Below are positions 39,453-48,707 of a DNA stretch of 64,000 nt, piece after piece. Source of the DNA: Variovorax paradoxus (GTDB taxonomy: Bacteria; Pseudomonadota; Gammaproteobacteria; Burkholderiales; Burkholderiaceae_C). The position numbers and the translations under genes were made by a program. The notes below the pieces were generated by a model that had not been told where the DNA came from, did not search any database, and saw only the letters and a list, made by a program, of their open reading frames with translations. Location: contig NZ_CP045644.1 in assembly GCF_009498455.1 (NCBI RefSeq), positions 7,071,001 through 7,135,000 of the forward strand, given 5' to 3'. The number at the start of each line of letters is the position of its first letter. The stretch's first letter is position 1.

Positions 39453-40409
39453 TCAGGCGACCGTGGCCGGGTCGACGTTCGCCCCGCAGATGATCAGGCA
39501 CACCTTCTCGCCCTCGCGCGGCACGTAGGCGCCGGTCTGCAGCGCGGCCAGCGGCAGCGCAGCGGCCGGTTCCACGGCGAGCTTCAGCTCTTTCCACAGC
39601 CACTGCTGGGCGGCGCGGATGGATTCGTCGGACAGCAGCAGCGCGTCGCGCACCTGCTGCTGCGTGATCTCCCAGGCGATGGCGCCGATGCGGCGCGCGC
39701 CGAGCGAATCGGCTGCCACGCCGCCAACGTCCACGTCGACGGGCTCGCCGGCCTCGCGGGCGCGGAACAGCGTCGGGGCCTTTTCAGGCTCGAGCGCGAC
39801 CACGCGGGCGCGCTGCTCGAACCAGGCGGCGAGGCCGCCGATCAGGCCGCCGCCGCCCACGCTCACGAGCACGGCGTCGGGCAGGCCGGCCTGCGCCTCG
39901 ATCTCGCGACCGAGCGTGCCGGCACCGGCCACCACTTCGGGCTGGTCGTAGGCGTGGGTGAGCAAGGCACCGGTTTCTTTCTGGCGCGTCAGGCAGGCGG
40001 CCAGTGCGTCGGGGTACAGCTCGCCGACCACGACCACTTCGGCGCCCAGCGCCCGCAGGCGTGCGCGCTTGGCTTCGGGCGACACGCCCGGCAGGAACAC
40101 CTGGCAGGGCACGCCCAGCGCCTTGGCGGCCGCGGCGGTGGCAATGCCGGCGTTGCCGCCCGAGGCGACGATCACGCCCGCGGCGGGGATGTCGTTGGCA
40201 AGCAGCCGGTTCATCATGCCGCGGGCCTTGAAGCTGCCGCTGACCTGCATGTGCTCGAGCTTGAGCCAGACTTCGGCGCCGGGCGCGGTCACGCCGACGG
40301 CGGCGGCCGGCAGTTTCCACAGCGGCGTTTCACGCAGAAAGTGGCCGGCGCGCTCGCCCAGCCTGCGGGAGGCGCTCTCGATGTCGGAGCGCCAGTTGGT
40401 GTTTTTCAT
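39453..40409 (-). CDS. Threonine/serine dehydratase-like PLP enzyme
   Basis: 318 residues of the fold-type II PLP family. The Schiff-base Lys is Lys61 in SGSFKARG; the glycine-rich phosphate loop is SVGGGGLIGG. There is no C-terminal ACT domain, so it is of the catabolic type (TdcB-like) or a serine racemase/threo-hydroxyaspartate dehydratase relative. The likely reaction is deamination of a beta-hydroxy amino acid to a 2-oxo acid. It starts 5 bases after ispH, in the fkpB-ispH transcript. Confidence 0.85.
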   Translation of the reverse strand: MKNTNWRSDIESASRRLGERAGHFLRETPLWKLPAAAVGVTAPGAEVWLKLEHMQVSGSFKARGMMNRLLANDIPAAGVIVASGGNAGIATAAAAKALGVPCQVFLPGVSPEAKRARLRALGAEVVVVGELYPDALAACLTRQKETGALLTHAYDQPEVVAGAGTLGREIEAQAGLPDAVLVSVGGGGLIGGLAAWFEQRARVVALEPEKAPTLFRAREAGEPVDVDVGGVAADSLGARRIGAIAWEITQQQVRDALLLSDESIRAAQQWLWKELKLAVEPAAALPLAALQTGAYVPREGEKVCLIICGANVDPATVA

Positions 40410-40414
40410 GGGAT

Positions 40415-41383
40415 TCAGGAGATGTGCCCGGGGGGCGGAATGTCGTCGAGCTTGAGGCCCTTGGGAAGCGGGAACTTGATGGTTTCTTCGATGCCGTCCA
40501 TCTTGCGCACCGACACGGCGCCGAACGCGCGCACGCGCTCGATCACCTCGTGCACCAGCACCTCGGGCGCCGACGCGCCGGCGGTGAGGCCCACGCGCGA
40601 CTTGCCTTCGAACCATTCGGGCTTGAGCTCGTCGGCCGAATCGACCATGTAGCTTTCGGTGCCCAGGCGCTGCGCCAGCTCGCGCAGGCGGTTGCTGTTG
40701 GAGCTGGTGGGGCTGCCGACCACGATCACGAGGTCGACCTGCGGGCTCATGATCTTCACCGCGTCCTGGCGGTTCTGGGTGGCATAGCAGATGTCTTGCT
40801 GCTTGGGCTCGCGCACGTTCGGAAAGCGCGCGCGCACGGCGGCGGCGATCTCGGCGGCGTCGTCCACGCTGAGCGTGGTCTGGGTGACGACGGCGAGCTT
40901 CTCGGTCTGCAGCGGCGAGGCGTTGGCCACGTCGGCCACGTCTTCCACGAGGTGGATGCCGCTCGACAGCTGACCCATCGTGCCTTCGACCTCGGGGTGG
41001 CCCTTGTGGCCGATCATGATGAATTCGTAGCCCTCTTTCGCGAGCTTGGCCACCTCGACGTGCACCTTGGTCACGAGCGGGCAGGTGGCGTCGAAGATCG
41101 AGAAGCCGCGGTCGCGCGCCTCCTGCTCCACGGCCTTGCTCACGCCGTGCGCGCTGAACACCAGCGTGGAGCCGGGCGGCACGTCGGACAGCTCTTCGAT
41201 GAAGATCGCGCCCTTGGCCTTGAGCTCGTTCACCACGTAGGTGTTGTGCACGATCTCGTGGCGCACGTAGATCGGCGCGCCGAACTTGGCGAGGGCGCGC
41301 TCGACGATCTCGATGGCGCGGTCCACGCCGGCGCAGAAACCGCGCGGCTCGGCCAGGAGGACTTCTTCGATGCTGGGGTTCAT
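40415..41383 (-). CDS. ispH: IspH, 4-hydroxy-3-methylbut-2-enyl diphosphate reductase
   Basis: 322 residues. Last step of the MEP isoprenoid pathway. The three cluster cysteines are in PRGFCAGVDRAIE, DATCPLVTKVH and QQDICYATQNRQ; the SAHGVSKAV and IGHKGHPEVEGTMGQ motifs are also present. ATG 41383 overlaps the fkpB stop (ATGA). The fkpB-ispH pair is conserved in many proteobacteria. Essential, cytoplasmic [4Fe-4S] enzyme. Confidence 0.97.
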   Translation of the reverse strand: MNPSIEEVLLAEPRGFCAGVDRAIEIVERALAKFGAPIYVRHEIVHNTYVVNELKAKGAIFIEELSDVPPGSTLVFSAHGVSKAVEQEARDRGFSIFDATCPLVTKVHVEVAKLAKEGYEFIMIGHKGHPEVEGTMGQLSSGIHLVEDVADVANASPLQTEKLAVVTQTTLSVDDAAEIAAAVRARFPNVREPKQQDICYATQNRQDAVKIMSPQVDLVIVVGSPTSSNSNRLRELAQRLGTESYMVDSADELKPEWFEGKSRVGLTAGASAPEVLVHEVIERVRAFGAVSVRKMDGIEETIKFPLPKGLKLDDIPPPGHIS

Positions 41384-41823
41384 AGCACGCCGATCAGCTT
41401 CACTTCGAAGGTGACGGGCTGGCCTGCCAAGGGATGGTTGAAGTCGAAGCGCACGCCGGTCTCGTTCGACTCGACGACCGCGCCCGCGTAGCTGCCCGAG
41501 CCGTCGGGCGTGGGAAATTGCACCACGTCGCCGACGGCGTACTGCTCGTCGGGGTCGCCCATCTGGGCCAGCAGCTTGCGCGCCACCCATTGCTGCATGT
41601 CGGGATTGCGCTCGCCGAAGGCCTCGCCGGCGGGCAGCTCGAAGGTGGCGTGCGCGCCCTCTTCCATGCCCATCAGGCGCTGCTCCATGGCCGGCGAGAG
41701 CTCGCCGGTGCCGAGCGACAGCGTGGCAGGCTTGTCGGCGAAGGTGTTGATGATGTCGCCCGCCGGACCGGCCAGCCGGTAGTGCAGGGTCAGGAAGGAG
41801 CCGGAAGTCACAACTTGGGACAT
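41380..41823 (-). CDS. fkpB: FkpB/SlpA-type peptidyl-prolyl cis-trans isomerase
   Basis: 147 residues from ATG 41823 (a TTG at 41844 would add seven residues). SlyD-like FKBP: NTFADKPATLSLGTGELSPAMEQRLMGMEEG forms the FKBP core, and the insert-in-flap domain lies at about 70-120. It ends with FNHPLAGQPVTFEVKLIGV, diagnostic of the SlyD/FkpB group. No metal-binding His-rich tail, so FkpB rather than SlyD. Coupled to ispH. A folding helper in the cytoplasm. Confidence 0.92.
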   Translation of the reverse strand: MSQVVTSGSFLTLHYRLAGPAGDIINTFADKPATLSLGTGELSPAMEQRLMGMEEGAHATFELPAGEAFGERNPDMQQWVARKLLAQMGDPDEQYAVGDVVQFPTPDGSGSYAGAVVESNETGVRFDFNHPLAGQPVTFEVKLIGVL

Positions 41824-41930
41824 GGGTGCAGCAAAGGTGGGCAAAGAGGAGGGAGGTGTCCCGATAAACTGACCCTCATTTTAAGGATCGGGGCAACATC
41901 TCGCCCCGGCCAAGGTTTCAGCAGGGTTTC

Positions 41931-42608
41931 ATGGCATTCAAGGATCTCCCTCTCGACGCCCGCCCGCGCGAAAAGCTCATGGCGCGGGGCGCCGCCGCGC
42001 TGGCCGATGCCGAGCTGCTGGCGCTGCTGCTGCGCACCGGCGTCGCGGGCAGCAATGTGCTCCAGCTGGCCCAGCAACTGCTCGAACGCTTCGGCGGCCT
42101 GTCGGGCTTGCTGCACACCGCGCCCGATGACCTCAAGGCGGTCAAGGGCATGGGCGGCAGCACCAAGCGCTCGGAACTCATGGCGGTGCTCGAGCTGGCG
42201 CGCCGCGCCATGGGCGAGCGCCTGAAGGAGCGCACGGTGTTCGATTCGCCCGAGGCGGTCAAGCAGTACCTGCAGCTGCACATCGGCTCGCGCCCGCACG
42301 AGGTGTTCGCGGTGCTGTTCCTCGACGTGCAGCACCGCCTGCTCACGCTCGAAGAACTGTTTCGCGGCACGCTCACGCAGACCAGCGTCTACCCGCGCGA
42401 AGTCGTCACCCGCGCCCTGCATCACAAGGCCGCGGCCGTGGTGCTGGCCCACAACCACCCGAGCGGCAGCATCGAGCCCTCGCGTGCCGACGAATCGCTC
42501 ACGCAAACCCTTCGCGCCGCGCTGGCGCTGGTCGACGTGCGCGTGCTCGACCACGTCATCGTGAGCCCGGGCCAGAGCTTCTCGATGGCGGAACGGGGAC
42601 TGATCTGA
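41931..42608 (+). CDS. radC: RadC-family JAMM/MPN protein
   Basis: 225 residues. Helix-hairpin-helix region about 40-65 ([16 protein letters not shown]); JAMM metal site [14 protein letters not shown] near residue 172, with Glu in the [15 protein letters not shown] part. The name RadC is historical; the biochemical role of the family is not settled. Divergent from fkpB. The stop overlaps the smr start (TGATG). Confidence 0.93.
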   Translation: MAFKDLPLDARPREKLMARGAAALADAELLALLLRTGVAGSNVLQLAQQLLERFGGLSGLLHTAPDDLKAVKGMGGSTKRSELMAVLELARRAMGERLKERTVFDSPEAVKQYLQLHIGSRPHEVFAVLFLDVQHRLLTLEELFRGTLTQTSVYPREVVTRALHHKAAAVVLAHNHPSGSIEPSRADESLTQTLRAALALVDVRVLDHVIVSPGQSFSMAERGLI

Positions 42609-43270
42609 TGGCTTCTTCTTCCCGTCCTCCCGCTCTGAAGACGCTCGCCGACCTCAAGCAGGTGCAGCGCGTGCTCGCCGAAACCCGCGAGCGCGAAGCC
42701 GCCGACGCCGCCGCGCGCGCCGCGGCCGAGCGCAAGCGCGCCGCCGAGAAAGACCTGTTCACGCGCGCCATCGGCGCCACCGAGCCGCTGCGCCGCAAGG
42801 CCTCGGTGCCGCTCGCGCCCGAGCCGCCCGCGCCCATTCCGTTTCAGCACCAACTCGACGAGCAGCGCGTGCTGCGCGAGTCGCTGTCCGACGAGTTCGA
42901 CGTGACCACGCTGCTCGACGTCGACGACGCCATGAGCTTTCGCCGCCCCGGCATCGGCACCGAGATCACGGCGCGGCTGCGCAAGGGCGACTGGTCGATC
43001 CAGGCGCAGGTCGACCTGCACGGCCTGCGCAGCGACGAAGCGCGCGAGGCGCTCGGCGGCTTCATCCGCAACGCCCACAAGCAGGGGCTGCGCTGCGTGC
43101 GCGTGGTGCACGGCAAGGGCCTGGGCTCGCCGGGCAAGCAGCCGGTGCTCAAGACCAAGACGCAGCGCTGGCTGATCCAGAAGAACGAGGTGATCGCGTT
43201 CGTGCAGGCGAAGCCGGCGGAGGGTGGGGCCGGGGCGCTGGTGGTGTTGCTGGCGCCTGTGCGGCGCTGA
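42608..43270 (+). CDS. Smr-domain protein (possible endonuclease)
   Basis: 220 residues. The N-terminal third is Ala/Arg/Glu-rich and probably helical. The C-terminal Smr domain (about 130-215) has VDLHGLRSDEAREALGGFI and VRVVHGKGLGSPGKQPVLK, the two Smr signature blocks. Relatives (SmrA/SmrB) act as nucleases on DNA or on mRNA at collided ribosomes; which applies here is unknown. Translationally coupled to radC. Confidence 0.9.
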   Translation: MASSSRPPALKTLADLKQVQRVLAETREREAADAAARAAAERKRAAEKDLFTRAIGATEPLRRKASVPLAPEPPAPIPFQHQLDEQRVLRESLSDEFDVTTLLDVDDAMSFRRPGIGTEITARLRKGDWSIQAQVDLHGLRSDEAREALGGFIRNAHKQGLRCVRVVHGKGLGSPGKQPVLKTKTQRWLIQKNEVIAFVQAKPAEGGAGALVVLLAPVRR

Positions 43271-43283
43271 ATTGCGTGTCTTG

Positions 43284-43395
43284 CTCCTTCCCCTTCCGGG
43301 GGAAGGTTGGGATGGGGGCACGCGGCCTTCGAGGCTGCGCGGCGTTGGAGGCCGCGAGCCCCCACCCCTGCCCTCCCCCAGCGGGGGAGGGAGAA
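43284..43395. repeat. Intergenic palindromic repeat, copy 1 (full)
   Basis: Two hairpins flank a variable middle: CTTCCCCTTCCGGGGGAAG at the left, CCCTCCCCCAGCGGGGGAGGG at the right. It lies between the convergent smr and the nucleotidase gene. Copies at 49552-49665 (full) and 63149-63197 (half, reversed) share both the hairpins and the GGATGGGGGC core. Probably a REP-like element; it may also stop transcription. Confidence 0.8.
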
Positions 43396-43402
43396 ACTCA
43401 GG

Positions 43403-45508
43403 TCACTTGCTCAGATCGACCTTGTAGACCGAGCGCCCCTTGCCGCTGTTGTCATCCGCCGTCAGCAGCGAGATGTTCGTGAGCCCCGCATCCGTCGCAG
43501 CGCTCAGTTGCCCCTGCCCCGACGTGATCGTCACATTCCCCGCCGTCGTCACCTTGGTGAAGCGCCAGCTGCGCGCCGCGCCGTTGGCCGCGCGCGTGAT
43601 GGTCTTCTTCGCCTTGATGTACGCGATCAGCACATCGCGGTTCGCATCGGGCGAGGCGTAGATCGTCGCGCGGCCGTCCAGCGCCGGGATGAAGCTCGCA
43701 CCGCTGGTCGCGCGGTAGTTGTTCGTCGCAATGACGAACTCCTTCGCCGCGTCGATGGGCGCGCCCAGGTACATGAGGTTCTTGATGCGGCTGCCCACGG
43801 CCTGCGTCACGTCGATCTCGTACTGCATGTCGGGCGTGGTGAACATGTCGAAGTTGTAGCCCGGGAACGTGCTGATCAGCGGCTGGTCGGTCGTCAGCGC
43901 CGGGTCGATCGTGTTGAAGCGCTTGGCCGCGGCTTCGAGCCAGCCCTTGATCTCGGCGCCCGTCACCTTCACCGCGTACACCGTGTTCGGGTACAGGTAC
44001 AGGTCGGCGGCGCTGAAGATCGCGAGGTTGCCCACGGCCACGTCGGTGTAGTCACGCCCGCCCTCGAAGCCCGACTTGAAGGGCGCGCTCACCGACAGCA
44101 CCGGCAGGCTCGCGTACTGCGGCAGGTTGGCCTGGATATAGGTCTTCACGTAATCGGCCTGCGCCTGGTTCACGATCTGGATCGCGCCCGGGTCGCCCAC
44201 GTCGGCGAAGAAGGTGTTCATGCGGAAGTCGGTGGTGCCGATGGGCGTCTTCACGTAGTCGATCGCGGCCTGATGCTGCGTGTCGACCAGCGGCGCCACG
44301 CTCGGGTCGGCGTCGACGTACACGGCCTTGCCCGCACCGTCCTTGCCGGTTTGCGTGGAGCGCGCCTCGACCAGCGTCTTGGTCTTGTCGACGCCCCAGG
44401 CCTTGCCGTCCCACACGAGCTCGAGCTTCACGAGCCCCAGCGCCTTGCCCCACGAGCTGGGCATCACGGCCGGCACGCCGTTGACGGTGCCGGCGGCGTT
44501 GTCGACACCCGCCTGCGTGTAGCCGGGCTTGGCGCCACGGTCGGGGAACAGGCCGTGCTGGTGGCCCATCATCAGCACGTCGATGCCGGGCACCTTCGAC
44601 AGGTACAGGCCCGGGCTTTCCATCGTCGGCGAGTACGGCGAACCGTCGAGGCCGCCGTGCTGCAGCGCGACGACGATGTCGGCGCCCTTCTCGCGCAGCT
44701 CGGGCACGTAGCGCTGGGCGGCCTCGACCGCGCCTTCGGTGCGCAGCTTGCCTTCGAGAAAGCGCTTGTCCCAGTTCATGATGCCGGGCGTGGTGAAGCC
44801 GATCACGCCGACCTTCACCGGCACCGTCACGCTCTTGCCATCAGGTGCTGTCGCGGTGAACTGCTTCGTAACGATGGTGTACGGCGCGACGAGCGGCTTG
44901 CCGCTCTTGAGGCTGTGCACGTTGGCCACGACCATCGGGAAGCTCGGGCCCGCGCACTTCTTGCTGCCGTCCACGCCCTCGACATCGAGGCCGCCGCCGA
45001 GCACCTGGTTGAGGAAGTCCAGGCCGTAGTTGAACTCGTGGTTGCCCAGCGTGCCGGCGTCGTAGCCGGTGGCGTTCATCACCTTGTACATCGACAGCGG
45101 CTGCGTGCACGGGATGCGGTTGATCAGCGCCTCGTAGTCGGCCAGCGCGGTGCCCTGGATGGTGTCGCCGTTGTCGAACAGCATCGTGTTCGCGAACTCC
45201 TTGCGCGCGGCGTTGATGAGCGTCGCGGTGCGCTCGTAGCCGTACGACTTGTCTTCGGCGAGCTTGAAGTAGTCGTAGCTGCGCACGTTGAAGTGCAGGT
45301 CGGTCGTTTCGAGCAGCGCGACCGTGGTGCGCGTGCCTGCGGCCACGGGCGCCGGAGCGGGTGCCGGCGCAGGGGGCGGAACGATCGGCGGGAAGGTGGT
45401 GCCGCCCCCGTTGCCACCGCCACAGGCGGTGAGCACGGCGGCCAGAACGGCGGCACAGGTGGACATGGGGGCGAGGCGCGCAAGCGACGCGGCCACTGCG
45501 TTGTTCAT
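43403..45508 (-). CDS. CpdB-like 2',3'-cyclic nucleotide phosphodiesterase/3'-nucleotidase lipoprotein
   Basis: 701 residues. The signal carries a lipobox LTAC (Cys about 29) and then a Gly- and Pro/Ala-rich linker, so it is probably a lipoprotein. The metallophosphoesterase domain has LLETTDLHFN, FDNGDTIQGT, GNHEFNYG and MMGHQHGLFP, the metal ligands of the 5'-nucleotidase family. The C-terminal nucleotidase domain has NNYRATSGASF and YNFDMFTTPDMQYEIDV, close to the CpdB type. It probably releases phosphate and nucleosides from extracellular nucleotides. No neighbours of related function. Confidence 0.88.
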   Translation of the reverse strand: MNNAVAASLARLAPMSTCAAVLAAVLTACGGGNGGGTTFPPIVPPPAPAPAPAPVAAGTRTTVALLETTDLHFNVRSYDYFKLAEDKSYGYERTATLINAARKEFANTMLFDNGDTIQGTALADYEALINRIPCTQPLSMYKVMNATGYDAGTLGNHEFNYGLDFLNQVLGGGLDVEGVDGSKKCAGPSFPMVVANVHSLKSGKPLVAPYTIVTKQFTATAPDGKSVTVPVKVGVIGFTTPGIMNWDKRFLEGKLRTEGAVEAAQRYVPELREKGADIVVALQHGGLDGSPYSPTMESPGLYLSKVPGIDVLMMGHQHGLFPDRGAKPGYTQAGVDNAAGTVNGVPAVMPSSWGKALGLVKLELVWDGKAWGVDKTKTLVEARSTQTGKDGAGKAVYVDADPSVAPLVDTQHQAAIDYVKTPIGTTDFRMNTFFADVGDPGAIQIVNQAQADYVKTYIQANLPQYASLPVLSVSAPFKSGFEGGRDYTDVAVGNLAIFSAADLYLYPNTVYAVKVTGAEIKGWLEAAAKRFNTIDPALTTDQPLISTFPGYNFDMFTTPDMQYEIDVTQAVGSRIKNLMYLGAPIDAAKEFVIATNNYRATSGASFIPALDGRATIYASPDANRDVLIAYIKAKKTITRAANGAARSWRFTKVTTAGNVTITSGQGQLSAATDAGLTNISLLTADDNSGKGRSVYKVDLSK

Positions 45509-45618
45509 CGAGAGGTCTCCCTACGGATATGAGGAAGGCCAGTCTCCGAAAGCAGGGTGACAGACCGGTGAATCCGGGCCCGCCGTGCAGCGCCGTTGCG
45601 ACAGCCGTTACACCAGGT

Positions 45619-46842
45619 TCAGGCCAGGTGATTCTTTAGTGGTACCGCCGCGTCCGCCACCGCTTCCGGCGCGGGGCTGCGACCCGCTTCGAGCAGCTTG
45701 CGGCTCATCATGTGATCGACCGGCGCGTTCACCGATTCGACGCAGACAAGCTGGCCGTCGACGTAGTGGAACAGCGAGAACGCCTCGGGCTTCGGCCCCG
45801 CGCGGCGCACGCTCACCAGGCCCGGCGTGCCTTCGGCCGGCATGAGGCCCGCCATCTGCAAACGCAGGCCGCCCTGGTCGGACCAGAACCACGCGACCGC
45901 ATCGTGATCGCGTGCGGCGCCGGTCAGCGTGGCCACGGCCGTGCGCGCCTGGTCGTTCGCGTTCTGCACCGATTCGAGCCGCAGCGCGCGGCCCGCGCGG
46001 CGGTCGGGGAAGCGCGTGCAATCGCCCACCGCGAGCACATCGGCCGCACTGGTCTGCATGTGCGCATCGACCACGATCCCGTCGGCGCACTCGAGGCCCG
46101 CGGCCTGTGCGAGCGCGGTCTCAGGCACGGCGCCGATGCCCAGCAGCAGCAGGTCGATCGGTTGCTTCGCGCCGTTGACTTCCACCGACACGAGCCGGTC
46201 GCCCACGACCTCGAAGGCGCCGGTCTGCGCGCCCAGCACGATGTCGATGCCGGCCGCGCGGTGCGTGGCCAGCACGTGCGCCGACAGCTCGGGCGACACG
46301 GCACGGCCCAGCAGGCGCGGCGCGCATTCGATCACCTGCACGCGCTTGCCCAGCGCCTGCGCGGTGGCCGCCACTTCGAGGCCGATGAAGCCGCCGCCCA
46401 GCACGGTGACCTGCTGCGCCTCCGCCAGCCGCGTGCGCAGGCGATGCGCCTCGTCGGCGGCGCGCAGGCTCGCGACGTTTTCAAGGCCTTGCGGCAGGCC
46501 GGGCATCAGGCGTGCGCGCGTGCCGGTGGCCAGCACCAGGCGCTCCCACGGCAGCACCGCGCCCGAACGCAGCGTGACGGTGTGCGCCTCGCGGTCGATG
46601 GCCACGGCGGCGTCGCCCAGGTGCAGCGTGATGCCCGCTTCGCGGTACCAGTCGGTGGCCTTGTGCGGCTGCGTGGTTTCTTCGGCGCTCTTGAGAAAAG
46701 CCTTCGACAGCGGCGGGCGGTGATAGGGCTCGCAGGCCTCTTCGCAGACCAGGTGCACGCGCGCGCCCTGCCCGGCTTCGGCCAGGCCCGCGCACAACTG
46801 GGCCGCGGCGTGGCCGCCGCCGATGATGACGATGGAATTCAT
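45619..46842 (-). CDS. Ferredoxin/rubredoxin-type NAD(P)H reductase (FAD)
   Basis: 407 residues of the putidaredoxin-reductase family. The FAD dinucleotide fold is at the N-terminus (IVIIGGGHAAAQLCAGL); YHRPPLSKAFL, VLATGTRARLMPG, the NAD(P) fold VTVLGGGFIGLEVAA and the second FAD motif VLAVGDCTRF are also seen. The C-terminal domain has FWSDQGGLRLQMAG. ATG 46842 is chosen; a GTG at 46881 would overlap the globin gene end. It should shuttle electrons from NAD(P)H to a ferredoxin-like partner, which is not encoded here. Downstream of a truncated haemoglobin on the same strand. Confidence 0.87.
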   Translation of the reverse strand: MNSIVIIGGGHAAAQLCAGLAEAGQGARVHLVCEEACEPYHRPPLSKAFLKSAEETTQPHKATDWYREAGITLHLGDAAVAIDREAHTVTLRSGAVLPWERLVLATGTRARLMPGLPQGLENVASLRAADEAHRLRTRLAEAQQVTVLGGGFIGLEVAATAQALGKRVQVIECAPRLLGRAVSPELSAHVLATHRAAGIDIVLGAQTGAFEVVGDRLVSVEVNGAKQPIDLLLLGIGAVPETALAQAAGLECADGIVVDAHMQTSAADVLAVGDCTRFPDRRAGRALRLESVQNANDQARTAVATLTGAARDHDAVAWFWSDQGGLRLQMAGLMPAEGTPGLVSVRRAGPKPEAFSLFHYVDGQLVCVESVNAPVDHMMSRKLLEAGRSPAPEAVADAAVPLKNHLA

Positions 46843-46873
46843 GGAGAACAGTCTTTCGGGAATCGTTGTCTGG

Positions 46874-47293
46874 TCACTCACCGCGGTTGCGCATCCAGTC
46901 CGCGGTTTTGAAGAAGGAGTCGCACAGGCGTGCGCGCAGGTCTTCAGGCACGCCGGTCTCGCCCATCGCCTGGTCCATGCAGGCCAGCCACTGGTCGCGT
47001 TCCTTGATGCCGATGCTGTGGCCGCCGATGGCCTGCGGCATGTGCCGCGCGCGCAGCATCGGGTGGCCGAAGCGGTCGGTGTAGTGGGCGGGCCCGCCGA
47101 GCCAGCCGCACAGGAACCAGAAGAGGCGCTGACGCGCGTTGTCGAGGTCGGTGCCGTGCACGGCGCGCAGTTGCGCGTAGGCCGGCTCGAGGTCCATCAG
47201 GTCGTAGAAGCGCTCGACCAGCGCCTCCACCTTCGGCTCGCCGCCGATCCACTCGAAAGGCGTGCCGGCGGGCGGTTTGTCTTGAATCTGCAT
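46874..47293 (-). CDS. Group II truncated haemoglobin
   Basis: 139 residues of the trHbO type. PFEWIGGEPKVEALVERFYDLM is the N-terminal helix with the Phe-Tyr pair. FLCGWLGGPAHYTDRFGHPMLRARHMP carries the GG turn and the proximal His; DQWLACMDQAM carries the conserved Trp in helix G. Group II globins bind O2 tightly and may detoxify NO or peroxide. Next to a FAD reductase that could reduce it; this pairing is inferred from context. Confidence 0.92.
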   Translation of the reverse strand: MQIQDKPPAGTPFEWIGGEPKVEALVERFYDLMDLEPAYAQLRAVHGTDLDNARQRLFWFLCGWLGGPAHYTDRFGHPMLRARHMPQAIGGHSIGIKERDQWLACMDQAMGETGVPEDLRARLCDSFFKTADWMRNRGE

Positions 47294-47320
47294 GAAAGCG
47301 AGTATCCCTGCGGGGGCACT

Positions 47321-48517
47321 CTAGAGTTGGATCAGATCGGGAATGCCCACATCCGTGCTCACGTCGGCCGTGTAGTCCACGCCGTCGACGGCAAAGCCGA
47401 ACAGGCGCAGGAACTCGGTCTTGTAGCCCGCGAAGTCGGTCAACTCGTTGAGGTTCTCGCCAGTCACCTGCGGCCAGAGTTCCTGCACGCGCGCCTGCAC
47501 CTGCGGCGCCAGTTCCTTGTAGTCGGCGCGCAGGCGGCCTTCGTCGTCCAGGTGCGGCGTGGCGCCGTACAGGCTGTCCGCGTACAGGCCGTGCACCTGC
47601 TCGATGCAGCCTTCGTGCGTGCCTTCGGCCTTCATCACCTTGAACAGCAGCGAGAGGTACAGCGGCATCATCGGAATGGCCGAGCTGGCCTGCGTGACCA
47701 CCGCCTTCAGCACCGACACGCGCGCGTCGCCGCCCTTGGCGGCCAGCTGCGCGCGGATGTCCAGCACCTTCTCGTCGAGATCCTTCTTGGCGGCGCCGAT
47801 GGAACCGTTCCAGTAGATGTCGTGGGTGATCTGCTCGCCCAGGTAGGTGAAGGCCGTGGTCTTGGCGCCGTCGGCCAGCACGCCGGCTTGTTGCAGCGCG
47901 TCGATCCACATCTGCCAGTCTTCGCCGCCCATGACGGCGACGGTGTTGTCGATTTCTTCCTGCGTGGCGGGCTCGAGCACCAACTCCTTCACGGCCCCGC
48001 TGTCGGTGTCCAGGCCGCGCAGCGTCACGGCCTTGCCGATGGGCTTGAGCACGGAGTTGAAGACCTGGCCCGTCTTCGGGTGCGTGCGGCGCGGCGCGGC
48101 CAGGCTGTAGACCACGAGGTCGACCTGGCCGAGGTCGGCGCGGATGGTGTCGATGGTCTGCTGCTTCACCGCATCGGAAAAGCCGTCGCCGTTGATGCTC
48201 TTGGCGTAGCGCCCTTCGGCCGTGGCGGCGCGGTGGAACGCGGCGGTGTTGTACCAGCCGGGCGAGCCGGGCTTGGTCGCGCTGCCTGCGCGTTCGAAGA
48301 ACACGCCCAGCGTGTCGGCGCCGCAGCCGAAGGCCGCGGTGATGCGCGCGGCCAGGCCGTAGCCGGTAGAGGCGCCGATCACCAGCACACGCTTGGGGCC
48401 GCCCGCGATGGAGGGCTTGGCTTTGACGTAGTCGATCTGTTGCCGGACATTGGCTTCGCAGCCCACGGGATGGGTGGTGACGCAGATGAAGCCGCGCACG
48501 CGGGGTTGGATGATCAT
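47321..48517 (-). CDS. fabV: FabV, NADH-dependent trans-2-enoyl-ACP/CoA reductase
   Basis: 398 residues, the FabV length. N-terminal [21 protein letters not shown]-binding [18 protein letters not shown]. The catalytic Tyr235 and Lys244 occur in [10 protein letters not shown], the Y-x8-K spacing that defines FabV. It reduces the enoyl-ACP double bond in fatty-acid elongation. FabV enzymes are generally poorly inhibited by triclosan; whether a FabI is also present elsewhere cannot be seen. Starts at ATG 48517, divergent from the ABC receptor gene. Confidence 0.96.
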   Translation of the reverse strand: MIIQPRVRGFICVTTHPVGCEANVRQQIDYVKAKPSIAGGPKRVLVIGASTGYGLAARITAAFGCGADTLGVFFERAGSATKPGSPGWYNTAAFHRAATAEGRYAKSINGDGFSDAVKQQTIDTIRADLGQVDLVVYSLAAPRRTHPKTGQVFNSVLKPIGKAVTLRGLDTDSGAVKELVLEPATQEEIDNTVAVMGGEDWQMWIDALQQAGVLADGAKTTAFTYLGEQITHDIYWNGSIGAAKKDLDEKVLDIRAQLAAKGGDARVSVLKAVVTQASSAIPMMPLYLSLLFKVMKAEGTHEGCIEQVHGLYADSLYGATPHLDDEGRLRADYKELAPQVQARVQELWPQVTGENLNELTDFAGYKTEFLRLFGFAVDGVDYTADVSTDVGIPDLIQL

Positions 48518-48630
48518 GAAAAGCTCGCTCGGTAGGACATGGGGGGGACGGCGGCGGGGCGCGTCGCGGCGCCGCGAATTTAACCCAGCCGGCAACAGGC
48601 CGATTCATCAGCCCCATATGCATATGTCGA

Positions 48631-48659
48631 TTGACGATTTAATAATCTTGGGTTTTATT
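48631..48659 (+). promoter_or_regulatory. Sigma-70-type promoter of the amino-acid ABC genes
   Basis: TTGACG, 17 bases, TTTATT, in an AT-rich patch with the nearby CATATGCATATG palindrome (48616-48627). It lies 49 bases before the receptor gene. Six bases of -35 match in five positions; -10 matches in four. Confidence 0.4.
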
Positions 48660-48707
48660 GATATGGTTCCGGCCTGAATTTCACTCTGGAGAGAGGACGA
48701 TCCCACC

